A DNA stretch of 64,000 nucleotides from NCBI GenBank assembly GCA_047602295.1, contig JASGHP010000001.1, forward strand, positions 4,216,001-4,280,000, read 5' to 3'. The DNA is from JACMLD01 sp047602295 (lineage in GTDB: Bacteria > Bacteroidota > Bacteroidia > Chitinophagales > Chitinophagaceae). Within the stretch, counting starts at the first letter, position 1; each line of letters opens with the position of its first letter. Shown piece after piece: positions 8,390-17,541 of this stretch. A program made the position numbers and the translations under genes. The notes beneath the pieces were generated by a model. That model searched no databases and had not been told where the DNA came from. It saw nothing but the letters and a program-made list of their open reading frames with translations.

Positions 8390-9300
8390 GTGCAGTATCA
8401 CTCCATAATATCCGCAAGACTTACAACAAAGGCAAACTGGTTGCAGTAGACGATGTATCCTTTGATGTAAACAAAGCAGAATTGTTTGGCTTGATTGGCG
8501 CAGATGGTGCCGGCAAGACAAGCATTTTCCGGATGCTCACCACGCTTTTAATACCAGACAGTGGAAATGCACATGTAGAAGGATGTGATATTGTGAAGGA
8601 TTATAAAAGGATTCGTCAGCAGGTTGGCTATATGCCCGGGAAATTTTCTTTATACCAGGATCTAACGGTGGAGGAAAACCTGAATTTCTTTGCAACACTT
8701 TTCAATACCAGCATAGATGCTAACTACGATCTCATCAAAGACATTTATGTGCAGATTGAACCCTTTAAAACAAGAAGAGCGGGTAAATTATCTGGCGGTA
8801 TGAAACAGAAGCTGGCGCTTTGTTGTGCGTTGATTCATCGGCCAACCGTATTGTTTCTGGATGAACCAACTACCGGCGTAGACACTGTTTCAAGAAAAGA
8901 GTTTTGGGAAATGCTGAAACGATTAAAGAAAGAAGGCATTACTATTTTGGTATCTACACCCTATATGGATGAAGCTACACTTTGCGAACGCATTGCTTTA
9001 ATACAAGGCGGTAGAATATTATCTATAGAAACACCACAGGGAATTATTAATGATTATCCCGAAAAGTTATATGCTATCAAAGCAGATAATATGGTGCAAC
9101 TGATTGCAGATCTGCGGCATCATGAAAGCGTTGAGAGTTGTTATGCTTTTGGTGAATACGATCATATCACTTTCAAAAAAGGAAAAGATACGCAGGAACT
9201 CTCTGCATACCTGCAATCGAGGCAATATAAAAACATTGAGTTGAAGGAAATTGAACCAACAGTGGAAGATTGTTTCATTAAACTGATGCACCATGGATAA
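8386..9300 (+). CDS. ABC exporter ATP-binding protein, first (NBD1)
   Basis: 304-residue ABC ATPase. Walker A GADGAGKTS (38-46), signature LSGGM (135-139) and Walker B VLFLDE (155-160) are intact. At the switch (H-loop) position the sequence is STPYMDEA, with Pro192 where histidine is expected. The C-terminal 80 residues form an accessory domain. It corresponds to the N-terminal half of the fused double ATPase YbhF; here the halves are separate genes that overlap by 8 bases. With the next ATPase it should make an asymmetric pair. Confidence 0.9.
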   Translation: MSAVSLHNIRKTYNKGKLVAVDDVSFDVNKAELFGLIGADGAGKTSIFRMLTTLLIPDSGNAHVEGCDIVKDYKRIRQQVGYMPGKFSLYQDLTVEENLNFFATLFNTSIDANYDLIKDIYVQIEPFKTRRAGKLSGGMKQKLALCCALIHRPTVLFLDEPTTGVDTVSRKEFWEMLKRLKKEGITILVSTPYMDEATLCERIALIQGGRILSIETPQGIINDYPEKLYAIKADNMVQLIADLRHHESVESCYAFGEYDHITFKKGKDTQELSAYLQSRQYKNIELKEIEPTVEDCFIKLMHHG

Positions 9301-10042
9301 CCGCGAAACAGTCATAAGCACCAACAAACTCACCAAACGTTTTGGAGATTTTATTGCAACCAATGAAATCACGTTTGATGTGCATGCAGGTGAAATTTTC
9401 GGATTTCTGGGTGCAAATGGTGCAGGCAAAACCACCGCCATGAGAATGCTTTGCGGATTATCTACACCATCTTCAGGAACTGCCACCATAGCCGGTTATG
9501 ACATATACAAGCAAACTGAGTCAATCAAAAAAAATATTGGCTACATGAGCCAGAAATTCTCTCTGTATGAAGACCTTACCATATTGGAGAACATCCGCTT
9601 TTTTGCTGGCATCTATGGCTTGCCATCCAACAAAATAAAAGAGAAGAGTGATTTACTGATAGAAGAATTAGGCTTGCAAAATGAAGCAGGCAAACTGGTA
9701 GGTTCATTGCCGCCGGGCTGGAAACAAAAATTGGCATTTTCAGTTGCCATCCTGCATGATCCTAAAATTGTTTTTTTGGACGAACCAACCGGTGGTGTTG
9801 ATCCTGTAACACGAAGACAGTTCTGGGATTTGATATACAAAGCATCCGCCAGCGGCATTACTGTTTTTGTTACCACGCATTATATGGATGAAGCAGAATA
9901 CTGCAACCGAATTTCTATGATGGTAGACGGTGTTATAAAAGCATTGGACACACCCAACAATTTGAAAAAGCAATTCAAGGCTTCTTCTATGGATGAAGTA
10001 TTTTTTGAACTTGCACGTGGCGCAAAAAGAAAAGCAGATTAA
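9293..10042 (+). CDS. ABC exporter ATP-binding protein, second (NBD2)
   Basis: 249-residue ABC ATPase corresponding to the second half of YbhF. Walker A GANGAGKTT (40-48), Walker B IVFLDE (159-164) and the switch histidine His196 (TTHYMDEA) are intact, but the signature is LPPGW (139-143) in place of LSGGQ. Start overlaps the end of NBD1 by 8 bases. Together the two proteins offer one complete ATP site (NBD2 Walker and His with NBD1 LSGGM) and one degenerate site. Confidence 0.9.
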   Translation: MDNRETVISTNKLTKRFGDFIATNEITFDVHAGEIFGFLGANGAGKTTAMRMLCGLSTPSSGTATIAGYDIYKQTESIKKNIGYMSQKFSLYEDLTILENIRFFAGIYGLPSNKIKEKSDLLIEELGLQNEAGKLVGSLPPGWKQKLAFSVAILHDPKIVFLDEPTGGVDPVTRRQFWDLIYKASASGITVFVTTHYMDEAEYCNRISMMVDGVIKALDTPNNLKKQFKASSMDEVFFELARGAKRKAD

Positions 10043-10051
10043 AAAGGCAAC

Positions 10052-11158
10052 ATGAAGCAGTTTACAACTTTTATAAAAAAAGAATTTTATCATGTCTTCC
10101 GGGATCGCAAAACCCTGTTGCTGCTTTTTGGATTGCCGGTTGCACAAATCATACTTTTTGGTTTTGCACTTACCAATGAGATAAAAAATTCTAAAATCGT
10201 TATCTGCGATTATGCCCGGGACAATGCATCGCAACGCATTATAGAAAAAATTGCAGCTGTCAATAATTTTGAAATTGAAAAAACATTATTAAGTCATCAG
10301 CAAATAGAAGCTGCTTTTAAAAGCGGCAGCATAAAACTAGCCGTTGTCTTTCCTGCGGGTTTTGAAAATGATTTACTGCATTTAAACAAAGCTACATTGC
10401 AAGTAATTGCGGATGCTTCTGATCCAAACACTGCCAGCACACTTACCAGCTACATCAACAACATAGCAATAGATTACCAGCAGGAGCTGGCGCAACTAAA
10501 TCCCCTTCCCTATCGCATTGTTCCGCAAATAAGAATGCTCTATAATCCTGAACTGAAAGGTGCCACCAATTTTGTACCTGGTGTAATGGCGCTGGTATTA
10601 CTACTGGTTTGTGTGTTGATGACGTCTGCATCCATTGTCAGAGAAAAAGAAAAAGGTACAATGGAAATATTGTTGGTATCTCCTTTCAATCCATTCCTGG
10701 TGATTATTTCCAAAGCCGTTCCATATTTTGTATTGTCGCTTTTCAATCTTACCGTAATACTTTTACTAAGCGTATTTCTGCTCGACATGCCTTTTAATGG
10801 CAACATATTTTTGTTTTATGCAGAAAGCAGTTTGTTCATCATTACAGCGCTTTCACTTGGCTTGCTTATTTCAAACAGCACAAGTTCTCTTCAATCAGCC
10901 ATGCTCATCTCATTGCTGGGCATGCTGATACCTACGATGCTTTTCACCGGATTTATGTTTCCTATAGAAAACATGCCAAAACCATTGCAGATTATTTCAC
11001 ACATTGTTCCTTCACGTTGGTATTATGTAATTGTAAAATCAATCATGATAAAAGGATTGGGCTTTGCTGCTATCTGGAAAGAGACGCTCATATTGCTGGC
11101 CATGACGATGCTATTGCTTTTCATCAGTCTTAAAAAATTTAAAATCCGCCTGCAATGA
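10052..11158 (+). CDS. ABC-2 type permease, first (YbhS/YbhR-like)
   Basis: 368-residue ABC-2 permease: one N-terminal transmembrane helix (about 23-43), a large periplasmic domain (about 45-175), then five helices, with the REKEKGTMEILLVSPF coupling motif between the second and third helices that is typical of the family. It begins 9 bases after NBD2 and its stop overlaps the next gene by 4 bases. It pairs with the second permease to form the membrane channel of the exporter. Substrate is unknown; relatives export drugs or other amphiphiles. Confidence 0.88.
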   Translation: MKQFTTFIKKEFYHVFRDRKTLLLLFGLPVAQIILFGFALTNEIKNSKIVICDYARDNASQRIIEKIAAVNNFEIEKTLLSHQQIEAAFKSGSIKLAVVFPAGFENDLLHLNKATLQVIADASDPNTASTLTSYINNIAIDYQQELAQLNPLPYRIVPQIRMLYNPELKGATNFVPGVMALVLLLVCVLMTSASIVREKEKGTMEILLVSPFNPFLVIISKAVPYFVLSLFNLTVILLLSVFLLDMPFNGNIFLFYAESSLFIITALSLGLLISNSTSSLQSAMLISLLGMLIPTMLFTGFMFPIENMPKPLQIISHIVPSRWYYVIVKSIMIKGLGFAAIWKETLILLAMTMLLLFISLKKFKIRLQ

Positions 11159-12276
11159 AAACACTGCGATTTTTACTGCAAAAAGAATTCAAACAAATAT
11201 TCCGCAACAGGGCTTTGCTGCCGGTAATATTTGTAATGCCGGTGATACAGTTATTGATAATGCCACTTGCAGCCAATTACGAGGTAAAGAATATAAATAT
11301 CTCCATTGTTGATAATGACCATTCAACTTATTCGCAAAAATTAATTGAAACCATTACATCATCTGGTTATTTTAAATTGGCAGGTTATGGTAATTCCTAT
11401 TTGAAATCTTTTCAGCAGATAGAAAGTGACAAAGCTGATTTGATACTGGAAATACCAGCCAAGTTTGAAAAAAATATTGTCCGTGAAAACAGTCAGCAGC
11501 TATTCATCGCTATCAACGCTATCAATGGCACCAAAGCAGGATTGGGCGGCTCTTATCTTGCCAGCATTATCACCAACTTCAATGCAGGCATACGTTTAAA
11601 CTGGGTGCAACCCGGGCGTTTCAACCCAATGCCAATGGTAGAAGTAACTGCCTCCAATTGGTTCAACACTTATCTCTATTACCCTTTCTTTATGGTGCCA
11701 GGCATATTGGTTGTGCTGGTAACTATGGTATGCACTTATATGTGTTCGCTTAATATTGTAAAAGAAAAAGAAATTGGTACCATTGAACAAATTAATGTAA
11801 CGCCTATTAAGAAGCATCATTTCATACTGGGCAAACTCATTCCGTTTTGGGTAATTGGCATGTTTGTATTCACTGTTGGTTTGTTTGTGGTAGGAAGATT
11901 GGTGTACGGTATAATTCCACTTGGAAATATTGGCGTGCTTTATTCTTTCTTATCACTTTACCTGGTGGCTTTGCTGGGATTGGGTTTATTAATATCCACT
12001 TATTCAGAAACGCAGCAGCAGGCAATGTCAGTTGCATTTTTCTTCATCATGATCTTTTTGCTAATGAGCGGCTTGTTTACGCCAATAGAAAGCATGCCGC
12101 AATGGGCAAGGGCTATTGCCCGCTTTAACCCGGTTACTTATTTTATTGAAGTAATGAGAATGGTAGTATTGAAAGGGAGCGGCTTTGCAGACATCAAACA
12201 ACATTTCCTTGTAATGATTGGGTTTGCCGTTGTATTTAATGGTTGGGCAATTTTGAATTACAGGAAGACGAGCTAG
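11155..12276 (+). CDS. ABC-2 type permease, second (YbhS/YbhR-like)
   Basis: 373-residue partner of the preceding permease with the same plan: N-terminal helix, periplasmic domain, five C-terminal helices, and the coupling motif KEKEIGTIEQINVTP. Start overlaps the previous stop (ATGA). It is the last gene of the operon; its stop codon (12274-12276) lies inside the first AGCT unit of a 7-nt-period array. No hairpin-plus-T-tract terminator follows, so the array may mark the 3' end of the message. Confidence 0.88.
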   Translation: MKTLRFLLQKEFKQIFRNRALLPVIFVMPVIQLLIMPLAANYEVKNINISIVDNDHSTYSQKLIETITSSGYFKLAGYGNSYLKSFQQIESDKADLILEIPAKFEKNIVRENSQQLFIAINAINGTKAGLGGSYLASIITNFNAGIRLNWVQPGRFNPMPMVEVTASNWFNTYLYYPFFMVPGILVVLVTMVCTYMCSLNIVKEKEIGTIEQINVTPIKKHHFILGKLIPFWVIGMFVFTVGLFVVGRLVYGIIPLGNIGVLYSFLSLYLVALLGLGLLISTYSETQQQAMSVAFFFIMIFLLMSGLFTPIESMPQWARAIARFNPVTYFIEVMRMVVLKGSGFADIKQHFLVMIGFAVVFNGWAILNYRKTS

Positions 12277-12538
12277 AGAAAAGCTGTGAGCTTTGAGCTG
12301 TTAGCTACGAGCCGTGAGCGTTTACAAAGATTTGCGCTGGAAGTTTTAAAGTTTTGATTTTTTATTTTTGATTTTTTTTGGCTACCAGCATTTGTTCTTT
12401 GTGCATCATCGTTGCGTCGCATTACGTTCATCTTTTAGTTCATTGTGGGGCTTTAGGCTTCTCCACAATTCCCCTGCACAAATAATAATCTTATTGTTAC
12501 ACAGAAAGGCTTGGAGCTTATAGCTAATAGCTTGCAGA
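12271..12538. repeat. 7-nt-period AGCT array, two arms around a spacer
   Basis: Left arm: AGCT at 12282, 12289, 12296 and 12303, then AGCC at 12310 and AGCG at 12317, exactly seven bases apart, with an earlier AGCT at 12271. Right arm: AGCT at 12515, 12522 and 12529. The 190-base spacer holds copy 2 of the dispersed repeat and no gene. Confidence 0.75.
12381..12421 (-). repeat. Dispersed intergenic repeat, copy 2
   Basis: CATCGTTGCGTCGCA (12407-12421) is the exact reverse complement of 980-994; CCAGCA (12385-12390) matches the TGCTGG of copy 1 at a similar distance. It sits between the two arms of an AGCT array. Confidence 0.6.
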
Positions 12539-12541
12539 TTT

Positions 12542-12799
12542 TTATCCTACTCGCTTCAACACAGGCACATTCATCATAGAAGCAGCGTCACGGAAATCAA
12601 CGGATTGTTTATCGCCGGGAGCATTAAAGCGATATTGCTTACCAGTAACCTTGCCTGTTGCCGATAATGCAGTATGACCCGTATAAACAAAATTCACATC
12701 GGGCCACATTTTTTCTGTAGGTGCTGGCACAGGCTGCCTGTTAACCGAATTGTTTGCAGAAGATACAAATGAGTTTCTTTTACTACCACAATTGCACAT
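12542..12799 (-). CDS. 85-residue protein of unknown function
   Basis: Small protein starting MCNCGSKR and carrying a compact C-terminal module with the pattern YTGHTALSATGKVTGKQYRF, then GDKQSVDFRDAASMMNVPVLKRV. From memory this resembles small modules in phage-type proteins, but I cannot name a family. No signal peptide. It is the last gene of the minus-strand accessory cluster, 26 bases after the DUF1360 gene, so the two are probably co-transcribed. Function unknown. Confidence 0.6.
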   Translation of the reverse strand: MCNCGSKRNSFVSSANNSVNRQPVPAPTEKMWPDVNFVYTGHTALSATGKVTGKQYRFNAPGDKQSVDFRDAASMMNVPVLKRVG

Positions 12800-12825
12800 G
12801 ATAAAAGATTTACGTTTTCTAAAAA

Positions 12826-13143
12826 TTAATCCTCTTTATAAAAATTATCAGCCGGAGGATCATTGTCTTCTTTAGCTGTTGCCTGTTCCAACAAACAAGC
12901 TGCACCGGAGAGCGCTGCCCAGCATAATAATTTCTCGCCCCACCCATTGCCTAACCACAAGCCAAACGGGAACGCTACCCAAACACTGCAGCAATAAAAA
13001 CAGTCAAGCAGCTTGCCAAAAAATCCAGCACCTGCTTTTTTTCTTATTGCATATATTACATCGAAAGGGCCATCTTCCTTTGAAAATAAATGTGTAATAC
13101 GCCAAACCGCAAGCGCAGACAATACCAGGTAAAGTATATCCAT
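12826..13143 (-). CDS. DUF1360 family small membrane protein
   Basis: 105-residue protein with the DUF1360 pattern: an N-terminal helix followed by WRITHLFSKEDGPFDVIYAIR, then CFYCCSVWVAFPFGLWL and another hydrophobic helix. Two or three membrane helices and a conserved Cys cluster (CFYCC). An acidic tail follows. DUF1360 members are found in varied accessory and phage-like contexts and have no assigned reaction. Lies between the 120-residue regulatory-domain protein and the 85-residue protein in the accessory cluster. Confidence 0.7.
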   Translation of the reverse strand: MDILYLVLSALAVWRITHLFSKEDGPFDVIYAIRKKAGAGFFGKLLDCFYCCSVWVAFPFGLWLGNGWGEKLLCWAALSGAACLLEQATAKEDNDPPADNFYKED

Positions 13144-13250
13144 CTATTAATTTACTATTTCTTTTACTAATTCATTGTTACAATCTTTAAAGGCAGAAAG
13201 AATACCAGCACACATTAATAAAGTGCGCCAGCATGCACCTGCCCAAATTT

Positions 13251-13613
13251 TCACAATTGAACAGTAAATACAGAATCCGCTTCCCGTAAACTAATTACTT
13301 TACTGGTTGATTCGCCCATATAGTTAATCAGTATAGTATAGCTACCCGGCAATTGAAGGTTATCAATAAAAAACTGACCTTTCTCGTCTGTACTGCTGGC
13401 AATATCAGGTAAAGATTGAGCACTGCCGGCTACCGTTATCACCGCATCAAACACCGGCTTGCCCTGCTGATCTATCAAAATCCCTTTAATTGATTTCTTT
13501 ACAGGCATAATATTTTTATTTTTCACTGTTTCATCGCACTCAGAAAAATATAGTAAGAGGATGGCCAAAACCATCCCCTTACAAACTTTGCTTACAAACC
13601 AAGATTTTTCCAT
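13251..13613 (-). CDS. Membrane-anchored carboxypeptidase-regulatory-like domain protein
   Basis: 120 residues: a short basic N-terminus, one hydrophobic segment (about 12-25, possibly a signal or anchor), then a transthyretin-like regulatory domain (KGILIDQQGKPVFDAVITVAG ... GQFFIDNLQLPGSYTILINYMG). The start ATG (13613) overlaps the end of the protease gene by 22 bases, which suggests coupled translation. An in-frame ATG at residue 36 (13508) would leave only the soluble domain, so the exact start is uncertain. The domain usually serves in binding or assembly and not catalysis. Confidence 0.65.
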   Translation of the reverse strand: MEKSWFVSKVCKGMVLAILLLYFSECDETVKNKNIMPVKKSIKGILIDQQGKPVFDAVITVAGSAQSLPDIASSTDEKGQFFIDNLQLPGSYTILINYMGESTSKVISLREADSVFTVQL

Positions 13614-14578
13614 GCAACCAAATTGTTGAATACAGGAGTTACAATCCTGGTAGCAGAATTACCGCTTGATAAACCATTGGTATGTACGCCAACAGCATAA
13701 CGTTGTCCGTTGACAAGAATCCATACAGGCGATCCACTTTGGCCACCCATTGTATCTATATCGTATGTAATTCTTCTTGCACTAACAGATTTTGTTTGTC
13801 GCGCCATAAACCATTGCTGGTTGCCGCCTTTGTCTCCGGGGTAACCGCTAAGGTTTAAAATAGCGTTTCTCAAAAATGCATCGTCTTTTACTGCAAGGCC
13901 AAAGAAACCGGTACGGTCGCCAGGGCGGCATGTGTTGGGCAATATAATGGCGCCATAATCATAATCACTGTTCTTACTGCTTGTCCATCCTGTAACACTG
14001 CGGAAAGTGGTAGAAGTGCAGGAGCCATAAGGCCGAACACCGTCATTCATAGCAGGTATTACTTCAATGCTGCGTGGCCATCCGCCATGATCGTGCAGAA
14101 AAACCACATGTCCTGCAGTAATAACGGTTCTTGCGCTAACAAGCCAGCCGGTGCCTATCCAACGGCTGCCATCTGCTGCCGTAATTTTTAATGCGCAAAT
14201 GGCCCGCCACGGAAAATTTGTTGTAGGGTTGATTCGTACCCTGTCATCTGTACCAATAATTACTTCCTGGCTTTCAGTGCGCTGTTGCAGCAATTCACTG
14301 TAAGAAGCATAAAACACATCCATTGGCGGGGCCTGTGTTGCAGGTGCTTCTTCGCCATACTCTTCCATTTCGGTAAATTGTCCCGCAGTTTCTTTTACCT
14401 GCGGATTAGCAACTTCCTTATCTGCCTCTCCTGGTGCAAAGGTTGCTACGCCTTCAAGATTCTCCATTTCAGTTAATGCCCCTGTAGTAGTAACAGCAAT
14501 ACCGCCTGTGGCTTCGGATTGAAAATTTTCTTTTGCAGTACCGTTGCCGGGTTTCTGAATAATTGTTTTTGCTGACAT
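13592..14578 (-). CDS. V8-like trypsin-fold serine protease without signal peptide
   Basis: 328-residue protease of the chymotrypsin/V8 fold. The catalytic triad is visible as His157 (TAGHVV), Asp207 (SDYDYGAI) and Ser281 (GGQSGSPV). An N-terminal acidic, Glu-rich stretch of about 95 residues looks like a propeptide, yet there is no Sec signal. I choose ATG 14578; the upstream TTG (14617) lies in the T tract of the preceding terminator. It sits among uncharacterised proteins, so it may process one of them. V8-family members often cut after Glu; specificity here is inference only. Confidence 0.82.
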   Translation of the reverse strand: MSAKTIIQKPGNGTAKENFQSEATGGIAVTTTGALTEMENLEGVATFAPGEADKEVANPQVKETAGQFTEMEEYGEEAPATQAPPMDVFYASYSELLQQRTESQEVIIGTDDRVRINPTTNFPWRAICALKITAADGSRWIGTGWLVSARTVITAGHVVFLHDHGGWPRSIEVIPAMNDGVRPYGSCTSTTFRSVTGWTSSKNSDYDYGAIILPNTCRPGDRTGFFGLAVKDDAFLRNAILNLSGYPGDKGGNQQWFMARQTKSVSARRITYDIDTMGGQSGSPVWILVNGQRYAVGVHTNGLSSGNSATRIVTPVFNNLVAWKNLGL

Positions 14579-14613
14579 AAATAACTGTTTAAAGATTATA
14601 AAATTGGGTTTAT

Positions 14614-14661
14614 GCAAAAACTAAAATGGCTGCAACAGTATATAGAACACTGTTGCAGCCA
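14614..14661 (-). terminator. Rho-independent terminator after the 753-residue protein gene
   Basis: A perfect 13-bp stem (14627-14639 with 14649-14661, TGGCTGCAACAGT) around a 9-base loop, followed on the minus strand by ATTTTAGTTTTT. It lies 9 bases after the stop at 14671, separating that gene from the protease gene. Confidence 0.85.
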
Positions 14662-14670
14662 GTAAAAAAA

Positions 14671-16932
14671 TTATGGCTCCAGCGCAAATGCTGCTACCCT
14701 GTAAGGAGCATCTTTGCCAGTCTGCCTGAAAGTGCCATCTGTTGCCATTGCAATAACTGATAAAGTTTCCGCAAAGGCGCCCTTGCCGGTTCCGTCCAGG
14801 TAACAAGAGCCCAGCAATTGTGATGGCGTAAAATGTTTATCGTAAATGCCTCCGCTTAACGTGTAGCCGCTCGCACTATCTATCACCATGCCAGACGCAT
14901 CAGCAATGGCAACATCGCCGCAAGTGCCTTTATTTACACCAAAGCTAAACACGGCAAAATTATTAGGGTGTGTAGCCAGGAATGAAAGATCCAAGTCTGC
15001 TTCTACTCCACCCGGTTTATAATTTACAAAACCACAACAATCGCTGCTGGCAGGCATTCCGTTTACGTTCACCGTAAATACCTGGGAGTTGCAGACACTA
15101 TTGTCTATGCGCACCAGCATTTTAAATGCGTTGGCAGTAGTAGCTGTTACGCCAGCCAATAATTGATCGGGTGCATTCACACTGGTATCTGCATCATTGT
15201 AATCGGGCGTTTTAAAAATTGTTTTCGCAATATTAGTAAGCAGATTACCTGCGCTGTCAAACAACTCCAATGTAAATTCATACAGACCATCGCCGCCATT
15301 CATAGAAGCGTTCTTCAATGCAGATGAATCAAAACCTATCGTATGCGTGTTATGTGTGCGTTCATACCACTGCGGATTTGTTTCAGGTACATTGAATGGC
15401 GCCATTGCAGGACTGGATGGCGGTATCTTATAAAGGTTATTGTTAGGACCAACTGTAAATGGCCCCAGCTTTACACTGTTGTGACCAATCTGTTCATCCC
15501 CATTTGAATCTATGTAAGTGAAATCGTAAGCTTTCAATTCAAGCGTATCTATTTGTTCTACGCTGCCGCTAACTGCGGAAAGATCTGCGTTGGCAGTTTT
15601 CTTATACCTCCAACGGTAGTAAGAAATATTTGAACTGGGCAGGTTGCTGCCAAAGCCCATGTAGAAAGAAAGCCCGCCACCAAAAGGACGTTTATAATCG
15701 CCAACAGTAGTTGCAAAGAATCCATCGTAAATAGCAGCCGCATCTGTAAGACCAATACGGTTGTAAGCAACGGATTGCCCGGGAGGTGTTTGCAAGAAGC
15801 TATTCTGATTAATATGAGATACACTCGTGCTTCCTATGCTCCTGATGAAAACAAGATCACCAGGCAATGGACAATTGCAGCAGCAATCTACCGGCACACG
15901 CGGGTCCGTTATATGTATATTGATATTGGTGCCGCAGGCATAATCCCAATTAGTATAGCATGGAATTGGTGGAGCATAGACAGTTGTCCATACACCGCCG
16001 ATAAGATATTCAACCCATATATAGATATCAGGTTTATCGGCGCACCAATAAGAAATATTGGTATCAAAACGACCACTGGCATCTGTGTACACCACTTTCT
16101 TCTCTGTGCAGCGATAGAAATAAGGCCACCACCAGGGCCACAGACAAAACCATGGATGTAAGATTGCATAATTCGCTGCAATGGTTTCTCTAACCACATT
16201 CAGGTTATTAGAAGCCAGCTTTTGCCTGATATCCATGCTTATCTCCGGTAACGAAGCGGCAGCTTCCATTTGCTGCTGCTCTGCAGAAACTGTTTTAAAA
16301 ATATTCGTAGCCTGCTGCACGGGTTGACTGATAGCAGACAGTGCAAAAGGCGGCGGGTCTGGTATGGGTATAGGAAACTTAATAATTTCTTTGGGCCGAA
16401 GAATAATCTCCGGAATCTTTGCAATGATATTATCCGGGATGCGATAGATCCAATACCAGATACTATCTACTTCGCAAATATGAACGCGGGCACGGCAAAC
16501 GGGCCTGTCTGACCATGTATCGCCGAAATGAAACCACTTGGATACTTTGCCTGTTACGCGGCAATTGCAAAAAGGCCAGAATTGTGCAATAACATTGGGT
16601 ATCGGCAAAATGGAAAAATTACCCTGCCTATCTGTTGAAAGCACAGGCTCGTATGCTTTGTATGCTTCCAAAGCTTCAATGGTAGTAACCTGTTCTATTT
16701 TTTTATCTGCTGCGGGTGCAATAAATATTTTCAATTCCTTTGGGTCAATGGCAGTCTGCCTGTTAGCAACACCGGCCGTGTCTGCAAGATTGAATACAAG
16801 CATATTTTTTACAACAGGTTGGCGTTGCAGGAAAATGCCATTGCAATAAAAAAGAAAACCAATAAGGGAAATATCTTCCCTGGGTTGCTGATCAAAATTT
16901 ACAGCAAGCGAAATCTTACTTATCTTTTCCAT
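14671..16932 (-). CDS. 753-residue Trp/Cys-rich protein of unknown function
   Basis: Large protein with no signal peptide or membrane helix. Residues 1-120 form a beta-rich start; CRVTGKVSKWFHFGDTW to about residue 180 looks like a transthyretin/carboxypeptidase-regulatory fold with conserved Cys and Trp. A Pro-rich linker and helical segment (190-260) follow, then a second such fold with PWWWPYFYRC, YWCADKPDIYIWVEY and TNWDYACGT, a Cys cluster DCCCNCPLPGD, and a C-terminal beta region of 350 residues. I do not recognise a named family. Downstream of the barrel protein gene by 46 bases, so probably one operon. Confidence 0.7.
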   Translation of the reverse strand: MEKISKISLAVNFDQQPREDISLIGFLFYCNGIFLQRQPVVKNMLVFNLADTAGVANRQTAIDPKELKIFIAPAADKKIEQVTTIEALEAYKAYEPVLSTDRQGNFSILPIPNVIAQFWPFCNCRVTGKVSKWFHFGDTWSDRPVCRARVHICEVDSIWYWIYRIPDNIIAKIPEIILRPKEIIKFPIPIPDPPPFALSAISQPVQQATNIFKTVSAEQQQMEAAASLPEISMDIRQKLASNNLNVVRETIAANYAILHPWFCLWPWWWPYFYRCTEKKVVYTDASGRFDTNISYWCADKPDIYIWVEYLIGGVWTTVYAPPIPCYTNWDYACGTNINIHITDPRVPVDCCCNCPLPGDLVFIRSIGSTSVSHINQNSFLQTPPGQSVAYNRIGLTDAAAIYDGFFATTVGDYKRPFGGGLSFYMGFGSNLPSSNISYYRWRYKKTANADLSAVSGSVEQIDTLELKAYDFTYIDSNGDEQIGHNSVKLGPFTVGPNNNLYKIPPSSPAMAPFNVPETNPQWYERTHNTHTIGFDSSALKNASMNGGDGLYEFTLELFDSAGNLLTNIAKTIFKTPDYNDADTSVNAPDQLLAGVTATTANAFKMLVRIDNSVCNSQVFTVNVNGMPASSDCCGFVNYKPGGVEADLDLSFLATHPNNFAVFSFGVNKGTCGDVAIADASGMVIDSASGYTLSGGIYDKHFTPSQLLGSCYLDGTGKGAFAETLSVIAMATDGTFRQTGKDAPYRVAAFALEP

Positions 16933-16978
16933 AGTGAGGTGTTTGTGGAAGCAACTGCCTCCTTGTTTACGTATGTGC

Positions 16979-17329
16979 TTAACCGATATTAACGGTGTTT
17001 ACAATCCGGTTAAAAGTTTTTCCTCTTAAAGACGACTGGGTAGCAGATGCGGCGCTTACGCTTCCGGTTTCACTGCCGGTATTAAAGTCGTGTGAGCCCT
17101 GGAGTGTAATATTTTCAGGTGCACCTATTTTACTTTTGCCCAGGAAAATGGTGAGGGTAAGCATAGCGGTATTCTGCGCATCGGTACCACCAAATGTGAC
17201 ACGTTTTGTGCTGGCATAATAGCCCACCTTTTTATCTTTTTGAAATACTTCGCCACCTTCATGCTGCCAGCGGCCGGCAACATCATCTACATTGTTTAAT
17301 GAATGGCGAACCAGGGTGAATGTTGTCAT
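16979..17329 (-). CDS. Small protein with allene-oxide-cyclase/dirigent-like barrel pattern
   Basis: 116 residues starting MTTFTLVRH. The pattern GRWQHEGGEVFQKDKKVGYY, TAMLTLTIFLGK and ENITLQGSHDFNTGSETGSVSAAS resembles the eight-stranded barrel of allene oxide cyclase and dirigent proteins, in which a glycine-rich GSVSAAS turn is typical. No signal peptide. ATG 17329 is preferred to an upstream start (17419) that would add 30 hydrophobic residues unlike the rest. It precedes the 753-residue gene. Fold assignment is a pattern match and not proven; role unknown. Confidence 0.6.
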   Translation of the reverse strand: MTTFTLVRHSLNNVDDVAGRWQHEGGEVFQKDKKVGYYASTKRVTFGGTDAQNTAMLTLTIFLGKSKIGAPENITLQGSHDFNTGSETGSVSAASATQSSLRGKTFNRIVNTVNIG

Positions 17330-17541
17330 AAAATTTATTTTTTTGAATGATAGAATAAAAAGCCGTTCAGGTTTATACAAACCTGTTAGTATAAAAAATA
17401 GCGCAGTTATAAAACGCAATGAGAGGGGTTAAAAAATCCTGGATGAAGCAGGGTGCTAAGGAGAGTCATTAACCAGTAGGCGTACTATCAGGGCTGGTGT
17501 AAATATGCATGCAAGCTAATGTTATAAATATTTTCAGGCAA

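Noticed and set aside
14579..14617. N-terminal extension of the serine protease from TTG 14617
   Set aside because: The extra codons lie in and beside the T tract of the preceding gene's terminator and add no signal peptide; ATG 14578 is the better start.
15775..16161. Plus-strand frame of 128 codons inside the 753-residue protein gene
   Set aside because: It is antisense to a long open frame with clear strand and domain pattern; the translated sequence has no family likeness.
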